Shown: positions 23,463-35,418 of the stretch, in pieces
Position numbering within the stretch: the stretch's first letter is position 1
How the letters are laid out: each line of letters begins with the position of its first letter
Source of the DNA: Acidimicrobiaceae bacterium
GTDB lineage: Bacteria; Actinomycetota; Acidimicrobiia; Acidimicrobiales; RAAP-2
Length of the DNA stretch: 44,678 nucleotides
Assembly: GCA_003167415.1 (NCBI GenBank)
Contig: PMTF01000012.1
Location: forward strand, 1 to 44,678
Direction of reading: 5' to 3'
Program-made: the position numbers and the translations under genes
Notes under the pieces: model-generated
What the model was told of the DNA's origin: nothing
Databases searched by the model: none
Seen by the model: the letters and a program-made list of their open reading frames with translations, nothing else

Positions 23463-25732
23463 AGAACCGCGGCGAGCGACTCTTCGAGCGCGCCGCGTCG
23501 GCGCGACGCGACCTCGTCGACCGAGAGCTCGATCATCGATCCGATCCGCAGCGTCCTACCGCCCACGGTGCCCAAGGGCACGACCGGTACTCCGGCCAAT
23601 TCAGCTCGGGCGATGAACGACTGGACATCATTCGTCGCCACGACGAAACGACCCGGAAATTCGGCGAACAGCTCGGCGTGGCTCTCAAGTTCAACGATCT
23701 CGACGCCGAGCGCCGTGACGGCGACCATCTCGGCCAAGGCGACCGCGAGGCCGCCGCCGCCGACGTCGTGAACGGCCGTAACGTCGCTGGCTTGGCCCGC
23801 GCAGATCGAGGCGACTTCACCGGCGACGAAATTGATGGCCGCGGCGAGGGTCTCGGCGTCGAAATACGGTACGTGGCCACCGCGTCGACCGCGTCGGGTC
23901 GCCCAACGCGTTCCCCCGAGCGGGAAGCGATAGTGCGAGTTGGCGTGGCGGGCCCCTACGAGCACGATGTCGTCGCCCTTGCGCCACTCCCAACCCGGCG
24001 GCGGCGCGACGAGCGATTCGATGACGCCTAAGAGACCGACGACCGGTGTCGGATCGATATCGTGTCCGCCGCTTTCGTTGTAGAGAGAGACGTTGCCACC
24101 GATGACGGGAAGCCCCAGGCCCACGCACGCCTCGGTCATCCCGTCGATGGCTTCCGAAAGTTGCCACATGACTTCGGGGTGTTCGGGATTGCCGAAATTG
24201 AGACAGTTCACCACGGCCTTCGCGGTCGCTCCGACGCAGGCGAGATTGGCGACGCTCTCGGCGACCGTCAAGGCGGTGCCGGCGCGCGGGTCGAGCGCGC
24301 ACCATCGGGGGTTGGAGTCAGTCGACAGCGCGACGCCGCGCTCGGAGGAGGGCAGGCCCGGTCCGGCGAGGCGCAACAGGGCGGCGTCGCGGCCGGGACC
24401 GACGACGGTATTGAGGAAGAGCTGCGAGTCGTACTGGCGATAGACCCACGCCGGGTCAACGAGCAGTTCCAGCAGATCATCGTTCGGCGAGCCGACTGGT
24501 TCGTCGTCACTCGGATCGTCGGCGATGATGGCGTCGAGATCGGCTGGTCGCGCCATCGGTCGGTTGTACAGCGGAGCTTCGTCGGCCAACGAACTCGCCG
24601 GCACCTCGGCGAGAACCTCGCCGCCGAATCCCTGGCGAACTCGCAGCATGGCGACAGAGCGTCCGTTCGCGTCGATCGATGGTTCGACGACGTGGCCGAC
24701 GATCGTCGCACGGACCTCCCACTTGGTGCACAGCGCGGCTACCGCGTCCCAGTTCTCGGGCGTGATAATGGCGAGCATCCGTTCCTGGCTCTCGGACGTC
24801 ATGATCTCGAAAGGCGCCATACCGGCCTCTCGGAGCGGGATCGCCGTCACGTCGACGTCCATGCCCACGCCGCCGCGCGCCGCGGTCTCGCTCGTCGCAC
24901 AGACAATGCCCGCGCCGCCCAGGTCTTGGATGCCCACGACCAGTCCGTCGTCGAGCAGCGCGAGGCAGGCCTCGATCAATCGCTTTTCCTCGTAAGGATC
25001 ACCGACTTGCACGCTCGGCCGCTTGGCGTCGTCGAGTGACTCAGCACCGTCGGCGCCGTCGAAACCGGCCGACGCCAATACCGACACGCCGCCAATCCCG
25101 TCACGCCCGGTCGAGGAACCGAGCAGGACCGCGAGGTTTCCGACGCCCGAAGCGACGCCGAGGACGAGTCGTTGGATGGGCATGGCACCACAGCACAGCA
25201 CATTGACGAGAGGATTCGAGGCGTAACAGTCGTCAAAGGTCAGTTCGCCGCCGATCGTGGGCACGCCGACCGAGTTCCCGTAGCCCGAGATTCCCGACAC
25301 GACGCCCTCGACTAACCATCGCTGTCGCGCGTCGCTCAGCTCCCCGAAGAACAACGGATCCATCACCGCCAGTGGTCGCGCGCCCATCGTGAACACGTCG
25401 CGCAGGATGCCGCCAACGCCGGTCGCTGCTCCTTGGTAGGGCTCGATGGCCGACGGGTGATTGTGACTTTCGATTCGAATCGCCACGGCGATACCATCAC
25501 CCGCGTCGATGACCCCAGCGTTCTCCCCCGGCCCGACCAGCACGTGCGGCGCCTCGGTCGGGAGGCGACGCAGGTGGATGCGCGACGACTTATAAGAACA
25601 GTGTTCGCTCCACATCACCCCGTAGAGGGCCAATTCGAGTGAATTCGGCTCTCGACCAAGAACTTCACGGATGCTTTCGAGTTCTGTATCGGTGAGTCCG
25701 AGCGCACGGTGAAGGGGCGCGGGGCTACTCAC
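23459..25732 (-). CDS. purL: Phosphoribosylformylglycinamidine synthase, large subunit
   Basis: A 757-residue enzyme, the small-type PurL that works with PurQ (glutaminase) and PurS. It converts FGAR to FGAM with ATP and glutamine-derived ammonia. Marks in order: [12 protein letters not shown] with the catalytic His, [24 protein letters not shown] (nucleotide-binding), [12 protein letters not shown] and [15 protein letters not shown] in the second half. Length is typical of the three-subunit form. It lies 30 bases after purQ but has its own leaderless promoter at 25739-25766 and no ribosome site, so it can be made separately from the upstream operon. It converges on and overlaps the PHP gene by 4 bases. 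Confidence 0.97.
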   Translation of the reverse strand: MSSPAPLHRALGLTDTELESIREVLGREPNSLELALYGVMWSEHCSYKSSRIHLRRLPTEAPHVLVGPGENAGVIDAGDGIAVAIRIESHNHPSAIEPYQGAATGVGGILRDVFTMGARPLAVMDPLFFGELSDARQRWLVEGVVSGISGYGNSVGVPTIGGELTFDDCYASNPLVNVLCCGAMPIQRLVLGVASGVGNLAVLLGSSTGRDGIGGVSVLASAGFDGADGAESLDDAKRPSVQVGDPYEEKRLIEACLALLDDGLVVGIQDLGGAGIVCATSETAARGGVGMDVDVTAIPLREAGMAPFEIMTSESQERMLAIITPENWDAVAALCTKWEVRATIVGHVVEPSIDANGRSVAMLRVRQGFGGEVLAEVPASSLADEAPLYNRPMARPADLDAIIADDPSDDEPVGSPNDDLLELLVDPAWVYRQYDSQLFLNTVVGPGRDAALLRLAGPGLPSSERGVALSTDSNPRWCALDPRAGTALTVAESVANLACVGATAKAVVNCLNFGNPEHPEVMWQLSEAIDGMTEACVGLGLPVIGGNVSLYNESGGHDIDPTPVVGLLGVIESLVAPPPGWEWRKGDDIVLVGARHANSHYRFPLGGTRWATRRGRRGGHVPYFDAETLAAAINFVAGEVASICAGQASDVTAVHDVGGGGLAVALAEMVAVTALGVEIVELESHAELFAEFPGRFVVATNDVQSFIARAELAGVPVVPLGTVGGRTLRIGSMIELSVDEVASRRRGALEESLAAVL

Positions 25733-25738
25733 ATCACC

Positions 25739-25766
25739 ACACTACGGGGCTCGGACGGAACCTCAA
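25739..25766 (-). promoter_or_regulatory. Internal leaderless promoter of purL
   Basis: TTGAGG (25761-25766), a 16-base spacer and TAGTGT (25739-25744), then 6 bases and the GTG of purL at 25732, all on the minus strand. The -35 overlaps the purQ stop (25763-25765). No Shine-Dalgarno sequence precedes purL. Confidence 0.6.
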
Positions 25767-26446
25767 TGCGCGAGTACGAACGGCGCGACCTTCACGCCCA
25801 GGAAACCTTCGAACAGCACCATCCCGTCGGCGCTGCCGAGCAGTGCCGACATCGCGCGCTCCGGATGCGGCATCAAACCAACCACGTTGCCAGATTTGTT
25901 CGCGACGCCCGCGATGTCGTCACGCGATCCGTTGGGATTCTCTTTGTAGCGGAGCACGATCTGTCCGTTTCGCACGAGTTCGTCGTGGGTCTCGTCGTCA
26001 CAGGTGTAGGAACCCGAGAAATGGTTGATCGGTACGACGAGTTCTTGACCGATCGTCGCCCCTCGCGTCAGGACCGACGAGGTCGAGGAGACGACGAGCG
26101 TCGTCGGCTGACAGAGAAACGTCAGGCCGCGGTTCTTTTGCAACGCGCCGGGCAGCATTCCGGCCTCCACGAGGACCTGGAAACCGTTGCAGATACCGAG
26201 CACGGGACCACCGGTGGCGGCGAATCGCTCCACCGCTCCCATGACCGGCGAGAATCGAGCGAGAGCTCCGGGGCGCAAATAGTCGCCGTGGGCGAAGCCT
26301 CCCGGAAGGATGACGCCGTCGATTCCGTCGAGGTCAGTGCGAGTGTGCCATACGAATTCGGCCTGATCTCCGAGTCGCGTCACGGCCGCGGCGGCGTCGA
26401 ACTCGCAGTTGGAGCCGGGAAATACGACGACGCCAATTCGGGCCAT
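25763..26446 (-). CDS. purQ: Phosphoribosylformylglycinamidine synthase, glutaminase subunit
   Basis: A 227-residue class I glutamine amidotransferase that feeds ammonia to PurL. The nucleophile Cys is in GPVLGICNGFQVLVEAG, the oxyanion and Gly-rich region is GVILPGGFAHGDYLRPG, and the closing His-Glu pair is in GLMPHPERAMS. It begins MARIGVVVFPGSNCEFD, typical of the family. It lies 2 bases after purS, so the two are cotranslated. It is the last gene of the purA-purD-purB-purC-purS-purQ run. Confidence 0.97.
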   Translation of the reverse strand: MARIGVVVFPGSNCEFDAAAAVTRLGDQAEFVWHTRTDLDGIDGVILPGGFAHGDYLRPGALARFSPVMGAVERFAATGGPVLGICNGFQVLVEAGMLPGALQKNRGLTFLCQPTTLVVSSTSSVLTRGATIGQELVVPINHFSGSYTCDDETHDELVRNGQIVLRYKENPNGSRDDIAGVANKSGNVVGLMPHPERAMSALLGSADGMVLFEGFLGVKVAPFVLAH

Positions 26447-26448
26447 GA

Positions 26449-26700
26449 CTATCGTTCACCAATCCGTGGCAACGCGTCCTCGATCACCGGGTTGGAGAGA
26501 AGTCGCTCCGCGAGCGAGGTGGCTTTTTCGAGGGCGGCCTCTTCGCTCTCCGCCTCGACGTCGAATCGAAAGGACTTTCCGGCGTGGACGTTCGTGACGC
26601 CGGTGAAGCCGAGGGCCGGCAACGCGCGCTCGATGGTGGAGCCTTCGGGATCGGCAATGCCCTTGCGCAAGGTCACGTCGACGATGACGAAGTAGTTCAT
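26449..26700 (-). CDS. purS: Phosphoribosylformylglycinamidine synthase subunit PurS
   Basis: An 83-residue subunit that bridges PurL and PurQ and channels ammonia. The typical features are the strand FVIVDVTLRKGIADPEGSTIERALPALGF, the segment GVTNVHAGKSFRFDVE, and a C-terminal helix (ALEKATSLAERLLSNPVIED). It overlaps purC by 4 bases and lies 2 bases before purQ. Presence of PurS with a small PurL is normal for Gram-positive and actinobacterial genomes. Confidence 0.96.
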   Translation of the reverse strand: MNYFVIVDVTLRKGIADPEGSTIERALPALGFTGVTNVHAGKSFRFDVEAESEEAALEKATSLAERLLSNPVIEDALPRIGER

Positions 26701-27605
26701 TGCGAAGCACCGTACCAGTCGTCAATCGAATGTCCGGTCACGCGCTCGTACGCGCCGATGTAGCGAGTGGAGGTCGTCTCGACGACGTCGTCGGGAACCT
26801 TCGGTGGCGGAGGGGTTCGATCCCACGACTGGGACGCGAGCCAATCACGAAAGGGCTGCTTGTCAAACGAGGGCGGCGTCTCTCCGGATCGGACCTCGTC
26901 AGCGGGCCAGATGCGCGACGAGTCGGGGGTGATCACCTCGTCACAGAGGACAAGTTCGCCGTCGACGAAGCCCAGTTCGAATTTGGTGTCGGCGAGGATC
27001 AGCCCTTTGGTCGCGAGCGCGGTGGCGGCACGGTTGAAAAGGTCCAGGCACAGGGTTTGGGCGCGCTGCACTCGATCGGCGCCGACCAACAGGGCCGCCC
27101 GCTCGACACTGATGTTGACGTCGTGACCCGACGCGGCCTTGGTGGACGGCGTGAACATCGGTTCGGGAAAGGGGTCGGTCAGTTGGAGTCCGGGGGGCAC
27201 GATCATCTCGTGGACCGTTCCGCGCGCGACGTATTCGTCGTGGGCCTGACCGGCCAGCCGACCGCGCACGATGCACTCGAGAGGCAGCATGTCAGCTTTT
27301 CGAACGAGCATCGCACGACCGTGCCACGGCGTGTGGCCAAGGAATCCCGGCACCGAGGTCTCGATGACTTTGGGATCGCAACTCACGAGTGACGACGGTA
27401 CGGGGCCACCAAACTCCTGAATCCAGAAGTTCGTGATCCCGGTGAGCACTCGACCCTTCTGAGGAATCGGCTCGGCCATGACCACGTCAAAGGCGCTGAG
27501 TCGATCCGACGCGACCATTAACAGGTGTTGCTCATCGATCTCGAAGAGGTCGCGCACCTTGCCGGTGTAGAGCGGCGTCAGGCCTAGTTCGCTCACGAAC
27601 GCCAC
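26697..27605 (-). CDS. purC: SAICAR synthetase
   Basis: A 302-residue enzyme that adds aspartate to CAIR with ATP. The N terminus TPLYTGKVRDLFEIDEQHLLMVASDRLSAFD, the middle IVRGRLAGQAHDEY and the DTKFELGFVDGELVLCDEVITPDSSR stretch are standard PurC motifs, and the closing RYIGAYERVTG is typical of longer (~300-residue) forms. It overlaps the 3' end of purB by 13 bases and its stop overlaps purS by 4 bases, so it is translationally coupled on both sides. Confidence 0.97.
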   Translation of the reverse strand: MAFVSELGLTPLYTGKVRDLFEIDEQHLLMVASDRLSAFDVVMAEPIPQKGRVLTGITNFWIQEFGGPVPSSLVSCDPKVIETSVPGFLGHTPWHGRAMLVRKADMLPLECIVRGRLAGQAHDEYVARGTVHEMIVPPGLQLTDPFPEPMFTPSTKAASGHDVNISVERAALLVGADRVQRAQTLCLDLFNRAATALATKGLILADTKFELGFVDGELVLCDEVITPDSSRIWPADEVRSGETPPSFDKQPFRDWLASQSWDRTPPPPKVPDDVVETTSTRYIGAYERVTGHSIDDWYGASQ

Positions 27606-28900
27606 ACCAAGACGTCGAGGAATCGGCCGCGATGGGCGAGCAGACGATCGGTGTCGAAGGCTCGGGCCAGTGCGTCACTGCTCAACGTCACCTCGTCGTC
27701 GCTTTCCACGACCTCGCGGAAATTGCGACGCTCCTCGATCGCGCGACGGGCCGCCGATTGCACGACGCGATAGGCGTCGTCGCGTGACATGCCCGAATCG
27801 ACGAGGGCCAACAGGACCGACTGGGAGAACACGAGCCCCAGCGAACCGGTCGTGAGATTTTCGAGCGCCCGTTCCGGGTGCAGCACGAGTCCGTGAGCGA
27901 GGCCAGTGGCCTCGCGCAACATGTACACCGTGAGCTGCAGGGCGTCGGGCAGCACCACTCGTTCGACGCTCGAATGCGAGATGTCGCGTTCGTGCCACAG
28001 GGCGACGTCTTCTAATCCGGCCTGCAGGTATCCCCGGAGTACGCGACTGAGTCCACACAGTCGCTCGGAGAGAACGGGATTGCGCTTGTGCGGCATCGCC
28101 GACGAACCCTTTTGGCCAGCGGCGAAGGGCTCTTCGACCTCCCCCACTTCACTTCGCGCCAGATGGCGCACTTCGAGGGCGAACGATTCGATCGCGGTCC
28201 CGAGTGACGCGCAGGCGTAGAGCACCTCGGCGTGTCGGTCGCGCGCGACGATTTGCGTGGCCGGAACGGCCACGAGCCCGAGACGCGAACAGACATACTC
28301 TTCGACGGCGGGATCGATGTTGGAGAACGTGCCGACCGCGCCGGACAGCTTGCCGACCGCGATCGACGTGCGTGCGTGCTGCGCGCGTTCGACGTCTCGT
28401 TGCACTTGCAGCGCGAACAGAGCGAACTTCGCGCCGTACGTCGTCGGTTCGGCGTGCATGCCGTGGGTTCGCCCGGTAATTGGAATGTCGATTGAGTCAA
28501 CGGCGCGTCGAGTGAGTGCGTCACGCAAGGCGGTCGCCTCAGTGGTCACGATGTCCATCGCTTGAGTGAGATTGAAACAGAGCGCGGTATCAACGACGTC
28601 CGAAGACGTGAGACCGTAGTGAATCCACGCTGCCTCGGGCATGCCGATACGAGACTGCACCACGTCGACGAAGGCCGCCGTGTCGTGATTGGTTATCTGC
28701 TCGCGTTCGTCGACCGCGGCCACGAACTCGGCGTCGATGACCGGTCGGCGTTGACGCAACTTCGCCACTTCAATGTGCGGTAGGACGCCAAACTCGGCGA
28801 GTCCCTCGGCGGCTAGGAGCTCCACCTCCAGCATGGTGTCGAATCGGTGTTCGTCGCTGAAGAGTTCGGCCACGTCCTGGGGTGAATACCTCGGAATCAT
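27593..28900 (-). CDS. purB: Adenylosuccinate lyase
   Basis: A 435-residue homotetrameric lyase acting twice in purine synthesis: it splits SAICAR and adenylosuccinate, releasing fumarate. The fumarase/aspartase superfamily signature is SSAMPHKRNPVLSERLCGL, with the catalytic serine. Earlier landmarks are THGMHAEPTTYGAKFA with the general-acid His, and MIPRYSPQDVAELFSDEHRF at the N terminus. A GAGGAG ribosome site precedes the ATG, 9 bases after the purD stop. Its 3' end overlaps purC. Confidence 0.97.
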   Translation of the reverse strand: MIPRYSPQDVAELFSDEHRFDTMLEVELLAAEGLAEFGVLPHIEVAKLRQRRPVIDAEFVAAVDEREQITNHDTAAFVDVVQSRIGMPEAAWIHYGLTSSDVVDTALCFNLTQAMDIVTTEATALRDALTRRAVDSIDIPITGRTHGMHAEPTTYGAKFALFALQVQRDVERAQHARTSIAVGKLSGAVGTFSNIDPAVEEYVCSRLGLVAVPATQIVARDRHAEVLYACASLGTAIESFALEVRHLARSEVGEVEEPFAAGQKGSSAMPHKRNPVLSERLCGLSRVLRGYLQAGLEDVALWHERDISHSSVERVVLPDALQLTVYMLREATGLAHGLVLHPERALENLTTGSLGLVFSQSVLLALVDSGMSRDDAYRVVQSAARRAIEERRNFREVVESDDEVTLSSDALARAFDTDRLLAHRGRFLDVLVWRS

Positions 28901-28909
28901 CGATCTCCT

Positions 28910-30154
28910 CTAGGCCACGGCCAGGGCGATGTCACTGCGCATCACCCTCCCTTCAAAGGTTACGAGCGCCGCGCCTTCGTAGGCGCGACGGCGCGCCTCA
29001 GGAAGCGTCGCTCCGACCCCCGTCACGGCGAGCACACGCCCGCCCGCGGTGACGAAGTGTCCATTAGCGTCAATCGCGGTGCCGGCGTGAAAGACCGTGA
29101 CACCCTCCACGGCCTCGGCGAGTTGACCGTCGTTGCCGAGACCAGTGATGACGTCACCCCGGCGCGGTGACTGCGGGTAGCCGTGCGAGGCGAGTATCAC
29201 CGTGACGGCGGCACCGCTCGCCATGGGCAACGCGCCCTCGAGACGGCCCTCACCGACGCGTAACAAGAGGTCGAACAGGCCGTCTCCATAAAGCGGCACC
29301 AGTACCTGCGTCTCAGGGTCGCCAAATCTCGCGTTGTACTCAAGGATCTTTGGACCCGCCGCGGTCATCATGATTCCGGCGTAGAGAACGCCGCGGTAGT
29401 CGATGTCGCGACGCGTCAGCTCTCGGATCGTCGGCGCCACGATGCGTTCCATAATGTCGTCGACCGCATTGGCTGACAAGGTCGTCATCGGCGCGTAAGC
29501 ACCCATCCCCCCGGTATTGGCGCCGGCGTCGCCGTCGCCGAGACGTTTGAAGTCCTGCGAGGGAACGAGTGCCGTCACGTTCACCCCGTCGCAGAGCACC
29601 ATCAGGGAACATTCCGGGCCGTCCAAGCCCTCTTCGATCACCACGGTGCGACCGGCACCAGCGAACGCGCGACCGCTCAATTTCTCACGAACGTCATTGG
29701 ACGCCTCGTCGAGGTCACGAGTCACCAGCACGCCCTTGCCGGCCGCGAGACCGTCGGTCTTGATGACGTACGGCGGCGACATCGTGGCGAGGAACGTCAA
29801 CGCCTCGATCTCGTCGTCGAAGACTCCGTACGCGGCGGTCGGGACGTTCGCACTGGCGAGGAACTCCTTCAGGTACGCCTTCGAACCTTCGAGACGAGCG
29901 CCGTCGGCGCCGGGGCCGACGACCGTCTTGCCCTGCGCGCGCAACAGATCGGCGAGACCGTCGACGACCGGTTGGTCGGGACCGATCACGAACAGTTCCG
30001 CGTCGAGCTCGGTCGATGGTGTGTCAACGCAGGTGATGCCGTGAGCCGCGATACCCGGGTTCCCGGGCGTGACGACGACGTCCGCGCTCTTGGCGAGCGC
30101 CCACGCCAACGCGTGTTCGCGCGCCCCCGAGCCGATCACGACACAGCGCTTCAC
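28910..30154 (-). CDS. purD: Phosphoribosylamine-glycine ligase
   Basis: A 414-residue ATP-grasp enzyme that joins glycine to phosphoribosylamine. Marks are [15 protein letters not shown] at the N terminus, [22 protein letters not shown] (ATP loop), [10 protein letters not shown] and [12 protein letters not shown] (metal/ATP site). Length is normal. It overlaps the stop of purA by 4 bases and precedes purB by 9 bases, so it lies in the middle of the purA to purQ operon. PurD is unstable-substrate coupled to PurF in other organisms, but purF lies in a separate operon here. Confidence 0.97.
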   Translation of the reverse strand: MKRCVVIGSGAREHALAWALAKSADVVVTPGNPGIAAHGITCVDTPSTELDAELFVIGPDQPVVDGLADLLRAQGKTVVGPGADGARLEGSKAYLKEFLASANVPTAAYGVFDDEIEALTFLATMSPPYVIKTDGLAAGKGVLVTRDLDEASNDVREKLSGRAFAGAGRTVVIEEGLDGPECSLMVLCDGVNVTALVPSQDFKRLGDGDAGANTGGMGAYAPMTTLSANAVDDIMERIVAPTIRELTRRDIDYRGVLYAGIMMTAAGPKILEYNARFGDPETQVLVPLYGDGLFDLLLRVGEGRLEGALPMASGAAVTVILASHGYPQSPRRGDVITGLGNDGQLAEAVEGVTVFHAGTAIDANGHFVTAGGRVLAVTGVGATLPEARRRAYEGAALVTFEGRVMRSDIALAVA

Positions 30155-31428
30155 GAGGGTCGAACGAATTGCTCTCGGCCCGGACCCACGCCCACCACCG
30201 AGATGGCGACGCCCGTGGTCTGCTCCAGGAATTTGACGTAACTCTGGGCCGCGTCAGGAAGTTGCGCGTACTCGGTCGATCCGGTGATGTCAGTGTTCCA
30301 GCCGGGCAGTACCTCGTAGATCGGCTTCACCTCGTGCAGGACCGATTGGTGATACGGCGGGTAGTCGAAGCGCACGCCGTTGGCCTCGTAGGCCACGCAG
30401 ACTTGGATCTCGTCCAGGGTGTCGAGGACGTCGAGTTTGGTGAGCGCGATTTCGGTGAGCGAATTCAGCCTCGCCGCTTGACGCGCCATCACGGCGTCGA
30501 ACCAGCCGACGCGTCGACGACGTCCGGTGTTGGTGCCGAACTCGTGACCGCGATCAACCAGCAACTCTCCGATTTCGCCGTCGACCTCGGTGGGGAAGGG
30601 TCCGGCGCCAACGCGCGTGACGTAGGCCTTGGCGATGCCCACGATGTCCGTGATATCTCGCGGGCCGAGCCCGGATCCGGTACAGGCACCGCCGGCGACG
30701 GGATTGGAGGACGTGACGAACGGATAGGTTCCGTGGTCGAGGTCGAGGAACGTCGCCTGCGCCCCCTCGAGCAGGATGCGCTCGCCGCGATCGAGCGCGT
30801 CGTGCACGACGGCTACCGTGTCGCCGATCATCGGAGCGAGTCGGGGCGAGTATTCGTCGAGGTACTTCTCAGCGATCGCCTTCGCGCTGATCGCCGGTCG
30901 GTTGTAGATCTTGGTGAGGATCAGATTCTTCTCTTGCAAGACGACGTCGAGCTTCTCGCGAAAGATTTTCGCGTCCAACAGGTCTTGAACGCGAAGCCCG
31001 ACGCGAGAGGATTTGTCGGCGTACGCGGGACCGATCCCTCGCTTCGTCGTACCGAGCGCGTTCTTACCGAGGAAGCGTTCGGTCAGGCGGTCCAACTCCT
31101 GGTGGTAGGGCATTATCAGGTGAGCGTTGCCCGAGACGATGAGTCGAGAGACGTCGACGTGCTTGGCGCTCAAGGAGTCCAATTCGGCGAGCAGGACGGC
31201 GGGGTCCACTACGACGCCGTTGCCGATGACCGGCGTGATCGACGGATACAGCACGCCCGACGGGACGAGTTGCAAAGCGAATGCTTCGTCATTGACGACG
31301 ATTCGGTGACCGGCGTTGTGTCCACCCTGGTAGCGCACCACCACGTCCATGTCACGAGACATGAGGTCGGTCAACTTCCCCTTACCTTCGTCGCCCCACT
31401 GGGTTCCGACGACCACCGTTGCGGGCAC
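30151..31428 (-). CDS. purA: Adenylosuccinate synthetase
   Basis: A 425-residue GTP-dependent enzyme that turns IMP and aspartate into adenylosuccinate. The P-loop region is [15 protein letters not shown] with the catalytic Asp; [43 protein letters not shown] and [11 protein letters not shown] follow in order. I take the GTG at 31428 because GGAGGAG stands 5 bases before it and the family begins close to the P-loop; an ATG 11 codons upstream has no such site. It heads the purine operon, 103 bases after the hspR stop, and has its own promoter (31462-31467). Confidence 0.97.
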   Translation of the reverse strand: MPATVVVGTQWGDEGKGKLTDLMSRDMDVVVRYQGGHNAGHRIVVNDEAFALQLVPSGVLYPSITPVIGNGVVVDPAVLLAELDSLSAKHVDVSRLIVSGNAHLIMPYHQELDRLTERFLGKNALGTTKRGIGPAYADKSSRVGLRVQDLLDAKIFREKLDVVLQEKNLILTKIYNRPAISAKAIAEKYLDEYSPRLAPMIGDTVAVVHDALDRGERILLEGAQATFLDLDHGTYPFVTSSNPVAGGACTGSGLGPRDITDIVGIAKAYVTRVGAGPFPTEVDGEIGELLVDRGHEFGTNTGRRRRVGWFDAVMARQAARLNSLTEIALTKLDVLDTLDEIQVCVAYEANGVRFDYPPYHQSVLHEVKPIYEVLPGWNTDITGSTEYAQLPDAAQSYVKFLEQTTGVAISVVGVGPGREQFVRPS

Positions 31429-31461
31429 TGGGCTCCTCCGAGTCGGCCTCGTTGCAAGCAA

Positions 31462-31486
31462 AGTCTAGTTCAGGAAGAATGCCTGA
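31462..31486 (-). promoter_or_regulatory. Promoter region of the purA operon
   Basis: A TAGACT -10 box (31462-31467) would start transcription about 27 bases before the purA GTG, leaving a short leader with a strong GGAGGAG. Next to it is a small inverted repeat, TCAGG-AAGAATG-CCTGA (31470-31486), within the -10/-35 spacer, a possible operator. Confidence 0.45.
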
Positions 31487-31530
31487 TCGTCCGTCATAGA
31501 CCCCGGCGACGACGCTCAGCTGTCTTCCGA

Positions 31531-31926
31531 CTAACTCTCTCGAAGACGCCGTCGCGCCTCGATGAACTCCGCGATCGTGTTTTGCACCGGGACCAGGTCT
31601 CGGCGGTGCTGGCGGTGAGCCTCCTCGACATTCGAACGGGCCTGATCGAGCGTGGCCGCGAGTCGCGCGCGCGCGTCCGCGAGCTCCGCCTCGAGACGAA
31701 GGATCTTCTTGACGCCTTCGAGGTTGACGCCTTCGTTGGTCAGTTCCTGAATACGTCGAAGCGCCGTTAAGTCCGCGTCGGAGAAGCGTCGCGAACCACC
31801 GCTCGTTCGTTGCGGATTCAAGAGGCCACCGCGCTCGTAGTTGCGAAGCGTCTGCGGGTGAACGCCCGCCAACTCCGCGAACACGGAGATCACGTACACG
31901 GCATGTTGCTGCTGACGTTCAGTCAT
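31531..31926 (-). CDS. hspR: Heat-shock repressor HspR, MerR family
   Basis: A 131-residue MerR-type repressor of the chaperone operon. The winged HTH covers residues ~12-80: VISVFAELAGVHPQTLRNYERGGLLNPQRTSGGSRRFSDADL, followed by a coiled coil (LRLEAELADARARLAATLDQ) for dimerisation. In Streptomyces and mycobacteria HspR binds HAIR sites with DnaK as corepressor. Here it is the last gene of dnaK-grpE-dnaJ-hspR, its start overlapping the dnaJ stop by 8 bases, and a HAIR-like site lies in the dnaK promoter, so self-regulation is expected (inference). Confidence 0.95.
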   Translation of the reverse strand: MTERQQQHAVYVISVFAELAGVHPQTLRNYERGGLLNPQRTSGGSRRFSDADLTALRRIQELTNEGVNLEGVKKILRLEAELADARARLAATLDQARSNVEEAHRQHRRDLVPVQNTIAEFIEARRRLRES

Positions 31927-33007
31927 TGGCTACCACTTCTTTCAGGGCGACGGCTAATTTCTCGACCGCCAACTTCTGTTCCTTGTTCAATTTTTTGGGA
32001 ATCGTGACGTTCACGGTGACCAAGAGGTCACCGGCGGCGTGTTTGCCACTCGCGGGCACGCCGCGTCCGCGCACGCGCATCGTGGTCGATGGCTGGGTCC
32101 CGGCGGGGACCTTCAATGTCACCGGGTCGTCCAGCGTCGGAACTTCGACGGTCGTGCCGAGCATGGCCGCCGTCAGTGCGACGTTGACCGTCGTCGTTAC
32201 GTTGCGACCTCGACGGTCGAACCGGGCGTCGGGTGATACGTGCACGTCGACGAAGAGATCACCGGGTGGCCCTCCCTGAGTGCCGGGATTGCCTTTGCCC
32301 TTGAGCTTGATGCGTTGTCCGTCGTTCACGCCCGCGGGAATCCTTACGTTCACCTTGCGCGACGAGGGTTCACGTCCCGTGCCGTGGCAGGTGGGACACG
32401 GCGTCACGATGCGCCCGCCTCGACCCTGGCAAACCGGACAGACGCTGGACATCGCGAACGGCCCCTGGTCGTCATTCAAGACACCTCGGCCGCCGCAACG
32501 TTCGCAGGTGACGAAGCCCGTGCCCGGCGCGGCGCCACTCCCCTTGCAGGTGCGGCACGCTTCGTTGCTCGGCAGATGGACCGACGTGGTCACGCCCACG
32601 ACGGCGTCACGAAATCCCAGGTGCAACGCCGTCTCCAAGTCGGCGCCACGTTGGGCGCGTTGGCGGCGACCGCCGCCGAAGAGTCCGCCGAAGAGGTCGC
32701 CCAGATCGCCGAAGTCGCCGGTCTGGAAGTTGAACCCGCCCGCGCCCGGTGCGCCTTGAGCGCCGAAACCGGCCGCGGCCGGCCCCAGACGTCGAACTTC
32801 GTCGTACTCCTTGCGCTTCTCTTTGTCGCCGAGCACGTCGTAGGCGACCGAGACCTCTTTGAACTTCTCCTCGGAACCGGGATTGGTATCGGGGTGCGAC
32901 GACTTCGCTAGCTTGCGATAGGCGCGGGTGATCTCCTTTTCGGTCGCGCTCGACGAAAGTCCCAGAACCTTGTAGTAGTCCTTATCGAACCACTCACGCT
33001 CCACCAT
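31919..33007 (-). CDS. dnaJ: Chaperone DnaJ
   Basis: A 362-residue type I J-protein, the co-chaperone that stimulates DnaK ATPase and binds unfolded clients. The J domain (residues ~8-75) has the HPD motif in KLAKSSHPDTNPGSEEKF. A Gly/Phe-rich linker follows (FGAQGAPGAGGFNFQTG). The zinc region has four CxxCxGxG units: CRTCKGSG, CERCGGRG, CPVCQGRG and CPTCHGTG. The C-terminal client-binding domains are complete. It lies 4 bases after grpE and overlaps hspR, so it is part of the operon. Actinobacteria usually have a second dnaJ elsewhere; this is the HspR-linked one. Confidence 0.96.
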   Translation of the reverse strand: MVEREWFDKDYYKVLGLSSSATEKEITRAYRKLAKSSHPDTNPGSEEKFKEVSVAYDVLGDKEKRKEYDEVRRLGPAAAGFGAQGAPGAGGFNFQTGDFGDLGDLFGGLFGGGRRQRAQRGADLETALHLGFRDAVVGVTTSVHLPSNEACRTCKGSGAAPGTGFVTCERCGGRGVLNDDQGPFAMSSVCPVCQGRGGRIVTPCPTCHGTGREPSSRKVNVRIPAGVNDGQRIKLKGKGNPGTQGGPPGDLFVDVHVSPDARFDRRGRNVTTTVNVALTAAMLGTTVEVPTLDDPVTLKVPAGTQPSTTMRVRGRGVPASGKHAAGDLLVTVNVTIPKKLNKEQKLAVEKLAVALKEVVAND

Positions 33008-33011
33008 CGAG

Positions 33012-33509
33012 TCAACCTCGAACTTTCACCATCGCTGGGCGCAGAACCGCACCCTTCCACCGGTACCCGGCGCGCAACACTTGATCGACGACGGGGCCGT
33101 CCTCGCCGTCGACGTGCGCGACCGCGTCGTGCACTTGAGGATTGAACTCGACACCCACGGCGTCGATTCGCTGCAGTCCCTCTTTCGACAGTGCGTCGAG
33201 TAGAAGTCCCCGCGCCTGATCCAACGCTTCGGCCTCTTCGGACGGCGCATTGGAAAAGTGCGCGGCGGCGAGGTCGAAGGCGTCGAGCACCGGCAGCATC
33301 TTCACCACCACTTCGCCGGCCGCGCGGTCGGCGGCGTCCATCGATGAACGTGCCACGCGCTTGCGGTAGTTCTCGAAGTCGGCCTGCAGACGCTGGAGCG
33401 CGTCGAGGTACTCGTCGCGCTCGCGTTCTACGTCGGAGCGTTCGTCCACGACTTCCGTGACGGCGTCTTCGGCCGCCACGGTGTCGTTCTCCACTACCTC
33501 GTCACTCAT
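33012..33509 (-). CDS. grpE: Nucleotide exchange factor GrpE
   Basis: A 165-residue nucleotide-exchange factor for DnaK. An acidic N-terminal tail (EVVENDTVAAEDAVTEVVDE) leads to a long coiled coil with RERDEYLDALQRLQADFENYRKRVAR, then the helical bundle and the C-terminal beta domain (FNPQVHDAVAHVDGEDGPVVDQVLRAGYRWKGAVLRPAMVKV), which touches DnaK. The length is normal. It lies 2 bases after dnaK and 4 bases before dnaJ. Confidence 0.96.
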   Translation of the reverse strand: MSDEVVENDTVAAEDAVTEVVDERSDVERERDEYLDALQRLQADFENYRKRVARSSMDAADRAAGEVVVKMLPVLDAFDLAAAHFSNAPSEEAEALDQARGLLLDALSKEGLQRIDAVGVEFNPQVHDAVAHVDGEDGPVVDQVLRAGYRWKGAVLRPAMVKVRG

Positions 33510-33511
33510 GG

Positions 33512-35377
<1,866 letters not shown>

Positions 35378-35390
35378 TCACTGATTCCAG

Positions 35391-35418
35391 TGTATAGAGT
35401 TGAGTCTCTTCTTGTCAA
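35391..35418 (-). promoter_or_regulatory. Near-consensus dnaK promoter
   Basis: On the minus strand: TTGACA (35413-35418), a 16-base spacer and TATACA (35391-35396). An AT-rich block upstream (35419-35440) looks like an UP element. The HspR-type operator lies across the -35 and spacer. Confidence 0.75.
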
